6,383 nt of DNA from CAYLZO01 sp964387775 (GCA_964387775.1 CAYLZO010000271.1:1-6383), one strand, 5' to 3'; numbered from the stretch's first letter, positions 1-5,455 are shown. Notes: generated by a model from the sequence alone, not told the origin. A program made the numbers and translations.

Positions 1-760
1 CTCGGTCTCCAGGGCGGTGGGCGGGACCATCTGCTCGGTCAGGCTCACGCCGTGGCGGGCGGCCTCCTGGCGGAAGAGGTCCCAGTCGATCTCCCGGCCC
101 CGCAATCGGATGGCGGTCCGAGGCAGGCCGGGGATGGGCAGCGGGTCGGAGCAGGCGTCGGGCAGCAGGGGCCGGCGCCCGGTCAGGACGTTGATGAGGT
201 CGGTCGCGGCGGAGGTGGTGAGGGCCTTTTTCTCGCGGCGGCGGCCAAGGTACAGGATCTGGCCGTAGGGGTTGGGTGCGGGCAGCCAGAAGAGGCGGTG
301 GTCGCGGTAGAAGCGGGCCAGGTGGGCCAGGAGGGCCTTGTCGCGGAGCATGGTGCGGCCGGGGATGGTGTAGGCCAGGACGCCGCCGGGGGCCAGGGCG
401 TCCCGGTAGCGNNNNNNNNNNCTCCATCCGGGCCTCGGCGTCGGCCATGAAGGGCGGGTTGAGCCACAGGAAGGCGAACTGCCGGTGGCCACACTCGGTT
501 TGCAGGGCGTCGCCGGTGACGTGGTGGTCGCTCAGCATCCGGCACTGGGCGCCCCGCTCCCGGTTCACCTCGACGGTGGCCAGCCGGAGTCCCAGCCGGT
601 CGGCCAGGAAGCGGGCGAAGGCGCCCTCCCCGGCGCAGGGGTCGAGCATCCAGGAGGCGCCGGCGTCGTCCGGCCCTGTGATCTGGGCGGTTACCCGCTC
701 GAAGTGTTCTTCCAGCCAGGGGTAGAACCCGGCGGTGGCGATGTTCTTCAGTCGTCCCAT
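1..760 (-). CDS. DUF6094-like N6-adenine methyltransferase, 3'-truncated by window edge and interrupted by an N gap
   Basis: The ATG at 760 is preceded, after 7 nt, by the Shine-Dalgarno AGAAAGGA. The first 113 residues are MGRLKNIATAGFYPW..., with a SAM-binding motif I (LDPCAGEGAF, about residues 39-48), an acidic motif II residue (E64 in ATVEVN) and the catalytic motif IV NPPF (101-104) typical of amino-methyltransferases acting on adenine N6. The ten Ns follow. Reading resumes at 411 as RYRDALAPGGVLAYTIPG, a normal continuation of this fold, and stays open for 137 codons to the window edge. The two halves are in different frames only because the gap is written as 10 bases; a true gap that is a multiple of three restores one protein. 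The NPP motif followed by an APGGVL-type strand resembles DUF6094 proteins, which are common on mobile elements; this family name is recalled, not searched. The target sequence is unknown. A restriction partner is not visible, so it may be an orphan methyltransferase. Confidence 0.75.
   Translation of the reverse strand, partial: MGRLKNIATAGFYPWLEEHFERVTAQITGPDDAGASWMLDPCAGEGAFARFLADRLGLRLATVEVNRERGAQCRMLSDHHVTGDALQTECGHRQFAFLWLNPPFMADAEARMEXXXXLPGRPGPRRRPGLHHPRPHHAPRQGPPGPPGPLLPRPPPLLAARTQPLRPDPVPWPPPREKGPHHLRRDRPHQRPDRAPAPAARRLLRPAAHPRPASDRHPIAGPGDRLGPLPPGGRPPRREPDRADGPAHRPGDR
412..421. other. Assembly gap (10 N)
   Basis: Ten undetermined bases lie inside the methyltransferase gene. The coding frame before the gap (codons ending at 422) and after it (first full codon 411-409) differ by one base. 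Ten is therefore probably a placeholder length and not the true gap size. In related proteins roughly four or five residues would be expected between RME and RYRD, which is an inference from family shape. Confidence 0.95.
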
Positions 761-859
761 CGTGATTTCCTTTCTTTGGAGCGTTCATTCCAGGCCTGAG
801 AGTTGGGGGGGGGCGGCGGTCTGTCTAGCGGCCAGGGCCTGGTCATCGTGAGGTAAGCG

Positions 860-1414
860 TCAGGGTTCGTAGGTAAAGAGTTCGTGGCGGGCAGCCATGG
901 CCCGCAGCCAGTGCTCGGTGTCCACCTGGACGAGCCACAGCCTGACGTTCCAGGTGTCGGGCACCTGACGGATCAGGCCTGCCTTCAGGCCCAGGTGCCA
1001 AAGGGCGGGTTCCCAGTGGGCCAACATCGGCACCGGCATGGCGGCCTGAAACGTCAGGCCAAAGTGGGGCGGGCCGAAGGTGAAGAGGTGCCCGGCGGCT
1101 TCCTCGTTCTGGCCCGGGATCAGGCCGCGATGGACGATGGCCATCTCGATGCCGGCGCCGGAGGGCAGGACGGCGGTGGGGTTGGGCTTGAGATAGGTTT
1201 CCTTGCCCGGCAGCCGCTGGTAGCCGTTCAGTTCCCGCTCGTGGAAACTGGCCCAATGGGCGCGGACGTGGGTCTGGCGGCCCTGGAGCAGGAGAAAGAG
1301 GACGGAGCTGCCGTCCACGCGGGCGCCCGCCTGGGCGTGGGACGTGAAACCGCCCTGGGTGATCATCTGCCCAGGGCAGTCGCGGTCTACGAATTGGTTG
1401 AGGGTTACGGTCAT
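860..1414 (-). CDS. Hypothetical protein, 184 aa
   Basis: The start ATG at 1414 has AGAAAGGA 9 nt upstream (1424-1431), the same ribosome-binding octamer as its neighbours, and the frame is open for 184 codons to a TGA at 860. I do not recognise a family. The protein begins MTVTLNQFVDRDCPGQ, has no signal peptide or membrane segment, and has a single Cys (C13). It is rich in Trp and His in its C-terminal half (for example AHWEPALWHLGLKAG and NVRLWLVQVDTEHWL), which suggests a compact soluble fold. It lies 31 nt downstream of the candidate micro-gene and about 100 nt upstream of the methyltransferase, all on the same strand, so co-transcription is likely. Function is unknown; the context suggests an accessory role on a mobile or defence-type module. 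Confidence 0.8.
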   Translation of the reverse strand: MTVTLNQFVDRDCPGQMITQGGFTSHAQAGARVDGSSVLFLLLQGRQTHVRAHWASFHERELNGYQRLPGKETYLKPNPTAVLPSGAGIEMAIVHRGLIPGQNEEAAGHLFTFGPPHFGLTFQAAMPVPMLAHWEPALWHLGLKAGLIRQVPDTWNVRLWLVQVDTEHWLRAMAARHELFTYEP

Positions 1415-1445
1415 ATTTGGAGGTCCTTTCTGTTCTGCATAGGAG

Positions 1446-1544
1446 TCAGTGTCGGTTCAGGGCGGGGGCGCAGCGGATGGGCCGGCCGGCGCTGCCGTGC
1501 AGCGGCTTGATTTCTTCGTAGGCTTTCGGCTGTGATAGTTTCAT
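1446..1544 (-). CDS. Candidate micro-protein, 32 aa
   Basis: A short reading frame fills the 152-nt space between radC and the 184-aa gene. The ATG at 1544 is preceded, after 5 nt, by AGAGAGGA (1550-1557), one mismatch from the AGAAAGGA used by every larger gene on this strand. The product starts MKLSQPKAYEEIKPLHGSAG and ends RH before a TGA at 1446. It is basic, has one Cys, and no recognisable domain. The next gene starts 31 nt downstream. A 7-codon frame starting at 1565 ends in an ATGA overlap with this start and may be noise. Evidence for a real gene is the ribosome-binding site and position only. Confidence 0.45.
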   Translation of the reverse strand: MKLSQPKAYEEIKPLHGSAGRPIRCAPALNRH

Positions 1545-1566
1545 CTTCTTCCTCTCTTTTTCATGC

Positions 1567-2322
1567 TTAAAAGCCAAGACCGCGCTCTTTTAGCGAGACG
1601 AACGCCGTCCGCGAGACGATCAGATGGTCCAGCACCTCCACGTCCATGAGCTTGCCCGCCTCGACGATCTGCTCGGTGACTGCCACGTCTTCGGGGCTGG
1701 GGGTCACGTCGGAGCTAGGGTGGTTGTGAACGACGATGAGCGACGGGCAGTTGCGGCGGATGGCTTCGCGGAACACTTCGGCGATGCGGATCATGGTCGT
1801 GTTCACCGAGCCGACGTAGATGGTGGGGATGTTCACGACCCGATTCTTGGTGTCCAGGAGAATGGTGCGCAGGTGCTCCTGCTCCAGCAGGCCCATCTCG
1901 GCCATGACCAGGTTGGCCGCGTCGGCCGGGGTGCGGATCTGGCAGCGGTCCGGGGGCGGCTCGGCGATCAGGCGGCGGCCCAGCTCAAAGGCGGCCTTGA
2001 TGCGGGCGGCCGTGGCAGCGCCGATACCCGGTTGCTGCTGAAGCTCGGGCAGGTTGGCCCGCGCCACGCCCTCGATGCCCTCGAAGGCGGCTACCAGGTG
2101 GGCAGCGTCCTGGAGTTGGTGGGGGTTGCCCAGAAGGATGGCCAGCAGCTCGCCGGTGCTCAGGGCAGCCGGCCCGTAAAAGTGCAGGCGGTGGACGGGG
2201 CGCTCGCTCTCGGGCAGCTCGCGCAGGGTGGGGTAGCGACGGGGGGCTTTGGCATACGCCGGTGGGCCGAGCGCCTCGGCCTCGACGGCCAGGGCGCCCG
2301 GCAGGGGAAGCTGCTGTATCAT
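1567..2322 (-). CDS. radC: RadC family JAB/MPN (JAMM) protein, 251 aa
   Basis: The N-terminal part (about residues 30-120) has the helix-hairpin-helix-like region of RadC, with ELLAILLGN and the hairpin PGIGAATAARIKAAFELG. The C-terminal JAB/MPN domain (about 125-251) has the complete JAMM metal site: E182 in AEVFREA, then H199-N-H201, S209 and D212 in HNHPSSDVTPSPED. The glycine usual in HNHPSG is Ser here. Length is a little above the usual 220-230 aa because of an N-terminal extension of about 25 residues. The start ATG (2322) overlaps the TGA of the upstream 73-aa gene as ATGA, indicating translational coupling, and has AGAAAGGA 7 nt upstream. RadC's biochemical role is unsettled: it is historically called a DNA repair protein, but it is frequently carried by plasmids and genomic islands. 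The DNA methyltransferase and small accessory proteins nearby favour such a mobile-element role here. Confidence 0.93.
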   Translation of the reverse strand: MIQQLPLPGALAVEAEALGPPAYAKAPRRYPTLRELPESERPVHRLHFYGPAALSTGELLAILLGNPHQLQDAAHLVAAFEGIEGVARANLPELQQQPGIGAATAARIKAAFELGRRLIAEPPPDRCQIRTPADAANLVMAEMGLLEQEHLRTILLDTKNRVVNIPTIYVGSVNTTMIRIAEVFREAIRRNCPSLIVVHNHPSSDVTPSPEDVAVTEQIVEAGKLMDVEVLDHLIVSRTAFVSLKERGLGF

Positions 2323-2540
2323 GATCCTTTCCTTTCTTGGAGCGTGGTCGTTCCCTGGGCCACGGCCGTCTCGACCGCCTCATCCAATAGCGCCAGCGCG
2401 GCGCAAAAGACAGCGTCCAGGCTGCGAAACCGGCGCGTCTGGCCGTCAATCCGGGCGATGACGCCCGTCGGCAGCCGGTGCGTCACGACGATGGTGCCCA
2501 CCTCCGGGCGCGCCGAAGGGATGGGGTTTTTGGTGGTCAT
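2319..2540 (-). CDS. Hypothetical small protein, 73 aa, coupled to radC
   Basis: The start at 2540 (MTTKNPIPSARPEVG...) is chosen because AGAAAGGA lies 6 nt upstream (2547-2554). An in-frame upstream ATG at 2633 would overlap the preceding gene and lacks this signal. The protein has a short beta-rich first half (GTIVVTHRLPTGVIARIDG) followed by a predicted amphipathic helix (LDAVFCAALALLDEAVETAV) and a basic tail ending ERKGS. No family is recognised. Its TGA overlaps the radC ATG by the ATGA arrangement, and the radC Shine-Dalgarno lies inside its last codons, so translation of the two is probably linked. It begins 38 nt after the zinc-finger-like gene ends. Confidence 0.75.
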   Translation of the reverse strand: MTTKNPIPSARPEVGTIVVTHRLPTGVIARIDGQTRRFRSLDAVFCAALALLDEAVETAVAQGTTTLQERKGS

Positions 2541-2578
2541 GGTGTGTCCTTTCTTCAGCGCGATCCGCGATCTCCGGT

Positions 2579-2962
2579 TCAGCGCTCCTGTGTCGGGTAA
2601 TGAAAGCACCGCAGGGGTTCCATTCTCACCCACCAGTAGTGGCCGGCGTCGCAGGTGCAGCGCCAGCCGGGGCCATGAGAACTATCGAGGTGCCGGTCCG
2701 CGACGGTGGGACAGTCACAGATCGGACACAGGGTCGGGACCCGGAGCCAGCGTCCGGGCCAGGTGTCGGGGTGGCGGCCGAGGGGCCTGACGCCGCCGCC
2801 GGCCAGGTGGTCCTGGACGGGAGGGATGGCCGGGCAGGGGGATTTGGCGGTCCCGCCGCAGTCGCACACCCCATCGCGGCGGACGTGGTGCAGGTCGCCG
2901 TTCAGGTGGACCAGAAAGTGGGTGCGGCTGACCGTGACGCGGGGTGGGGGTTCGTTGCTCAT
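2579..2962 (-). CDS. Cys-rich zinc-finger-like protein (degenerate SWIM-like), 127 aa
   Basis: First gene of the minus-strand block. I chose ATG 2962 (MSNEPPPRVTVSRTHF), 10 nt from AGAAAGGA (2973-2980). A GTG at 2968 in the same frame would add two residues but sits only 4 nt from that site. Two Cys clusters are visible. The first (residues 33-43, CDCGGTAKSPC) has the C-x-C-x(n)-C layout of a SWIM finger, but the expected CxH histidine is Ala. The second is C79-P-I-C82-D-C84 together with C102-T-C104 and H108, a plausible zinc ribbon. No catalytic domain is seen. A nucleic-acid or protein-binding role is inferred from the metal-ligand pattern alone. Its place at the head of the block fits an accessory or regulatory protein. 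Confidence 0.75.
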   Translation of the reverse strand: MSNEPPPRVTVSRTHFLVHLNGDLHHVRRDGVCDCGGTAKSPCPAIPPVQDHLAGGGVRPLGRHPDTWPGRWLRVPTLCPICDCPTVADRHLDSSHGPGWRCTCDAGHYWWVRMEPLRCFHYPTQER

Positions 2963-2996
2963 TTTCACTTATTCCTTTCTCTTTATAATGTAATCA

Positions 2997-3009
2997 AGGG
3001 TGAAACCCT
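2997..3009. repeat. Short palindrome in the leader of the minus-strand block
   Basis: AGGGT and ACCCT arms flank a 3-base centre. It lies 35 bases upstream of the first minus-strand start. It could be an operator or a small leader hairpin; five-base arms are easily found by chance. Confidence 0.3.
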
Positions 3010-3099
3010 CAATCCATGCACCTTGCCGCGGTAGCGGCTGACGACGGGGCGAGTTGCAGACCAGGAGAGAAAGGGGCAGGGTTGCTGGGAGCAGCCAGG

Positions 3100-3127
3100 T
3101 CTGTAGCATTGGCTACATTATGGTCAA
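3100..3127 (-). promoter_or_regulatory. Candidate sigma70 promoter overlapping a 16-base palindrome
   Basis: On the minus strand TTGACC (3127-3122, 5 of 6 to the -35 consensus) is followed after 16 bp by TACAGA (3105-3100), a poor -10 rescued by an upstream TG at the extended -10 position. The palindrome TGTAGC-ATTG-GCTACA (3102-3117) covers the spacer and most of the -10, as an operator would. Transcription would start about 130 nt before the zinc-finger-like gene. It is the best candidate seen for the block; a closer TATAAA (2987-2982) would start transcription inside the Shine-Dalgarno. Confidence 0.35.
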
Positions 3128-3419
3128 TTTTTGGTGTATGGAGTGGTGAGTGGTGTGGTGTATGATGACTGCTATCATTGCCCCGTATTCAGGTCTGTGT
3201 GGCCGAAATAGGTTAGCATCCCCTGGATTGGCCGAGATTGGCAGAAACTCGCCGTTTGGGGCAGACGGATCTGTGTTATAGTGAGGCAGCAACCACTCTG
3301 CCGCCCACGGCGGACGGAGCGGCGGAGCCTGCCTAGAGGACTTGCAAGATCGTCGCCGCCAGAAGAACAACGGATGTGCAGAATTAGCGGATTGAGGCGA
3401 CCTGCTTGTCATACGACCC

Positions 3420-3448
3420 TTGCCAAAAACAGGACATTATGATACTAT
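3420..3448 (+). promoter_or_regulatory. Candidate promoter of the histidine kinase operon
   Basis: TTGCCA (3420-3425, 5 of 6 to the -35 consensus) and TACTAT (3443-3448, 4 of 6 to the -10) are separated by 17 bp, and a TG at 3440-3441 gives an extended -10. The predicted start leaves a leader of about 85 nt before the ATG at 3541. TATGAT at 3438 is a better -10 hexamer but has no -35 at normal distance. Confidence 0.45.
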
Positions 3449-3540
3449 CTTTGTGCCACGTGGTCGCTCCATCGTTCAAGCGGCAGGGTATTTTCCAGAG
3501 TACCGATAGAGAATAGCACTAAGGAGATGAGGAGTTCCCT

Positions 3541-4626
3541 ATGGGCCCGATCCCCTACGAAGCACTCTTTGCTGCCCTACCCCTTGGCCTGTGCGCCGTC
3601 GATGACGAAGGGAGGATCCTCAGCGTCAACCCGGCTCTCGAACGACTCTTGGGCTGGCGCAACGCGGAATGGCGGGGCCGCCCCCTCTCATTGGCCCTGG
3701 AACAGGCGATCTGCGAGTCCGCCCAGGCCATGGGTTGGACCGTGGCTTTGAGCCAGGCCCTGGCCCAGGGGCGGACGACCCATCTCAATCTGCCTACCGC
3801 CTTCCGAACTGGGCCGGGCGACGCCCGCGAGGTACTGGTCACGGGCGCCGTCGCCCCCTGGCAGACCAGCGAAGGGGAATCCTCGGGTGCCCTCGTCCTC
3901 TTTCAGGACAGGACGACCTGGGAGGAACTGGAGGGTGCCCGGGCCCGGTTTCTGGCCGTCCTGGCCCACGAACTGGGCACCCCCGCGACCAACCTGGAGG
4001 CCGCTGCGGAGCAACTGGCCGGGCACCTGGAGCCGACAGATACAGTTCCGTGGCGGCTCCTGCAGGTGATCCGGCGGGAGGTGAAGCGCCTCCGGCTGCG
4101 GCTGGCCCAGCTCTTCCCCACTGCTTCGGGCCACGCCAGGGCTGCCCGTGCCCAGCGGCAATTGGTCACCCTGCGCCCCCTGTTGCGCCAGATGGCCTAT
4201 GCCTTCGAGATCCGGGGTCTCGACTGCGAGATCGCCGTGCAGGCGCCGCCCGATCTGCCCTTCGTGTGGAGTGACCCCGACAGGATCCAAGACGTCCTGA
4301 GCAAGCTGGTTGAAAACGCCATCCGCTACGCGCCGGCCGGCACGGAGGTCGTCCTGGAAGCCAAAGAGGGAGAGGGCAGCGTCATCGTCAGCGTGCGCGA
4401 CGGGGGGCCGGGGGTCCCAGAGGAAGATCGGGAGGCGATCTTTGAGCCCTGGCGGCGCGGTCGCCATGAGGCGCCAGAGGCACAGCGCCAGGGCTTGGGC
4501 CTATCCCTGGCCCGGAACCTGGTCCTGGACCTGGGGGGACGGCTCTGGTATGAGCCATCTCCAGGGGGCGGGGCCCGTTTCTGTTTCAGCCTGCCGCAAG
4601 CGCAGAACGCGCTGAGCGAGGAGTGA
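3541..4626 (+). CDS. Soluble PAS-domain sensor histidine kinase, 361 aa
   Basis: Domains in order: a PAS sensor (about 5-125; VDDEGRILSVNPALERLLGW is a typical PAS start), a HisKA dimerisation and phosphotransfer domain (about 128-195), and a HATPase_c domain (about 205-355). The phosphoacceptor is H143 in the H box AHELGTP, where Gly replaces the usual Arg of HELRTP. The ATP-binding boxes are present: N259 in KLVENAIRYAP, the G1 box D287-GG-P-G291, the F box IFEPWRRG and the G2 box GLGLSLA (318-324). No transmembrane segment or signal peptide is present, so it should sense an intracellular cue or partner. The PAS ligand is not readable; no obvious haem or flavin motif is seen. The start has GAGGAG 6 nt upstream. 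Translation ends 31 nt before the response regulator gene, which is the expected partner. It should autophosphorylate H143 and pass phosphate to D53 of that regulator. Confidence 0.93.
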   Translation: MGPIPYEALFAALPLGLCAVDDEGRILSVNPALERLLGWRNAEWRGRPLSLALEQAICESAQAMGWTVALSQALAQGRTTHLNLPTAFRTGPGDAREVLVTGAVAPWQTSEGESSGALVLFQDRTTWEELEGARARFLAVLAHELGTPATNLEAAAEQLAGHLEPTDTVPWRLLQVIRREVKRLRLRLAQLFPTASGHARAARAQRQLVTLRPLLRQMAYAFEIRGLDCEIAVQAPPDLPFVWSDPDRIQDVLSKLVENAIRYAPAGTEVVLEAKEGEGSVIVSVRDGGPGVPEEDREAIFEPWRRGRHEAPEAQRQGLGLSLARNLVLDLGGRLWYEPSPGGGARFCFSLPQAQNALSEE

Positions 4627-4653
4627 GGAGGAGGAGGAGGAGGAGGAGGAGGT
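4627..4653 (+). repeat. (GGA)8 microsatellite forming the response-regulator ribosome-binding region
   Basis: Eight consecutive GGA units (4627-4650) followed by GGT begin directly after the kinase stop codon and run to 5 bases before the regulator ATG at 4658. The array offers many overlapping AGGAGG-type Shine-Dalgarno sites, the last being AGGAGGT next to ATCG and the start. Change in repeat number would alter kinase-to-regulator spacing and possibly initiation, without affecting either reading frame. Confidence 0.85.
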
Positions 4654-4657
4654 ATCG

Positions 4658-5350
4658 ATGCAGTGCACGATATTGATCGTTGAGGACGACGAGTCTTTCG
4701 CCTATCTCTTTCGCGAACAGCTCCAGGACCACGGGTACCAGGTGTTGAGGGCCGAGGATGGCCTGGAAGGGGTGCAGATGCTAGAGAGACATAGGCCCGA
4801 CCTGGTCTTGCTAGACGTGATGATGCCCCACATGGACGGCTGGGAAGCGTGCCGCAGCATTCGGACGTTTTCCAATATTCCGATCATCATGCTGACCGCC
4901 AAGCGGAGTGAGGAGGATCGTGTCCAGGGCTTGGAGTTGGGCGCCGACGATTATGTAGCCAAGCCATTTGGCCTCGCCGAACTCTTGGCCCGCATCGAAG
5001 CGGTGTTGCGTCGCAGTGAGCCTTCTATGACGGGGTCCATCGCAGAGTCCATCGTCGAGATCGACGACCGGCTGTCCATCGATCGGATGCACCGCCGGGT
5101 CCTGGTGGAGGGGCAGGAAGTGGACCTGTCCCCGACCGAGTTCAAGCTGCTCGATTGTTTCCTGGACCGGCCGGTCCAGGTTCTCGCCAGCCAGGCCCTG
5201 CTCACTCAGGTGTGGGGCTGGGAGTACGCCGACGAAATCGGCTACCTCCGGACCTACATCTATCATCTGCGGCAAAAGATCGAAAAGGACCCCCAGAACC
5301 CCCAGTATATCCTCACCGAACCTGGCAAAGGGTACAGATTCAAGGGCTAG
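4658..5350 (+). CDS. OmpR/PhoB-family response regulator, canonical, 230 aa
   Basis: The receiver domain (about 3-118) has all conserved residues: acidic pair E9/D10/D11, phosphoacceptor D53 in LVLLDVMMPHMDGW, T80 in IIMLTAK and K102 in VAKPF. The alpha4-beta5-alpha5 face (ELGADDYVAKPFGLAELLARIEAVLRR) matches the OmpR/PhoB dimerisation surface. A linker (120-133) leads to a winged-helix DNA-binding domain (about 134-230) with LSPTEFKLLDCFL, the recognition-helix region YLRTYIYHLRQKIE and the wing ending GKGYRFKG. Length is normal for the family. The ATG is fixed by the strong AGGAGGT just upstream and by MQCTILIVEDD at the normal receiver start. It lies 31 nt after the kinase and is surely its cognate partner. 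It is a candidate binder of the 11-bp repeat array downstream at 5401-5444. Confidence 0.95.
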   Translation: MQCTILIVEDDESFAYLFREQLQDHGYQVLRAEDGLEGVQMLERHRPDLVLLDVMMPHMDGWEACRSIRTFSNIPIIMLTAKRSEEDRVQGLELGADDYVAKPFGLAELLARIEAVLRRSEPSMTGSIAESIVEIDDRLSIDRMHRRVLVEGQEVDLSPTEFKLLDCFLDRPVQVLASQALLTQVWGWEYADEIGYLRTYIYHLRQKIEKDPQNPQYILTEPGKGYRFKG

Positions 5351-5359
5351 GGCCACAGA

Positions 5360-5385
5360 ATTTAACCTTGTTAAGATGGTTAAAT
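5360..5385. repeat. AT-rich inverted repeat after the first response regulator
   Basis: ATTTAACC (5360-5367) and GGTTAAAT (5378-5385) are perfect 8-base arms around a 10-base centre that contains another GTTAA, so TTAA recurs at 5362, 5371 and 5380 with 9-base spacing. It starts 10 bases after the regulator stop. No run of T follows immediately, which makes a standard intrinsic terminator unconvincing. An operator for a dimeric regulator is as likely. Confidence 0.5.
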
Positions 5386-5400
5386 CTTTCGTTGAATATT

Positions 5401-5455
5401 TTTGATGCGGTTTTGATGTTTTTTTGATGCCCATTTGATCTCCATCGGGTATACT
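5401..5455 (+). promoter_or_regulatory. Four 11-bp-phased TTTGATG repeats plus TATACT -10: activated promoter of the second regulator
   Basis: TTTGATG occurs at 5401, 5412 and 5423 and TTTGATC at 5434, exactly 11 bp apart, so all four face the same side of the helix. Nine bases after the last repeat comes TATACT (5450-5455), a 5-of-6 match to the -10 box. There is no consensus -35 at 16-18 bp; the third and fourth repeats occupy that place. Winged-helix OmpR/PhoB regulators bind tandem direct repeats of about 11 bp, and the PhoB pho box takes the place of the -35 in a similar way. The likely reading is a promoter activated by one of the two neighbouring regulators, with a leader of about 95 nt to the GTG at 5557. 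Confidence 0.7.

Larger units (their letters stand above)
2963..3540. other. Divergent intergenic region without a gene
   Basis: About 580 bases separate the divergent blocks. A 99-codon minus-strand frame (3113-3412) has no ribosome-binding site and an unnatural composition (runs of His, Pro and Ser), so I do not call it. The region holds a small palindrome (2997-3009), a candidate minus-strand promoter with palindrome (3100-3127), a GT-rich segment with GGTGTATG repeated at 3133 and 3157, GATTGGC repeated 10 bp apart (3226 and 3236), a TATAGT hexamer at 3277, a short GC hairpin (3301-3313) and a candidate promoter for the kinase (3420-3448). Confidence 0.8.

Noticed and set aside
183..788. 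201-codon minus-strand frame over the N gap
   Set aside because: It is out of frame with the methyltransferase motifs on the left of its start and gives Arg/Pro/Ala-rich, motif-free sequence; the true gene starts at 760.
748..846. 32-codon minus-strand frame between the 184-aa gene and the methyltransferase
   Set aside because: No Shine-Dalgarno precedes its ATG, it contains a Pro run from a G9 homopolymer (805-813), and it overlaps the methyltransferase start.
1624..2790. 388-codon plus-strand frame antisense to radC and its neighbours
   Set aside because: High GC leaves the antisense frame open; the product is Gly/Arg/Val-rich without motifs, whereas the minus strand encodes clear RadC motifs.
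2982..3012. TATAAA / TTGAGG as a minus-strand promoter for the zinc-finger-like gene
   Set aside because: The spacer would be 19 bp and transcription would begin inside the gene's Shine-Dalgarno, destroying it.
3301..3313. CCGCC-CAC-GGCGG hairpin as a terminator
   Set aside because: Only a 5-bp stem, no T run on either side, and no gene ends nearby.
3113..3412. 99-codon minus-strand frame in the intergenic region
   Set aside because: No ribosome-binding site, His-rich repetitive N-terminus derived from the GT-rich stretch, and no recognisable domain.
3688..4467. 259-codon minus-strand frame antisense to the histidine kinase
   Set aside because: It is a shadow of the kinase gene, which has all conserved boxes on the plus strand.
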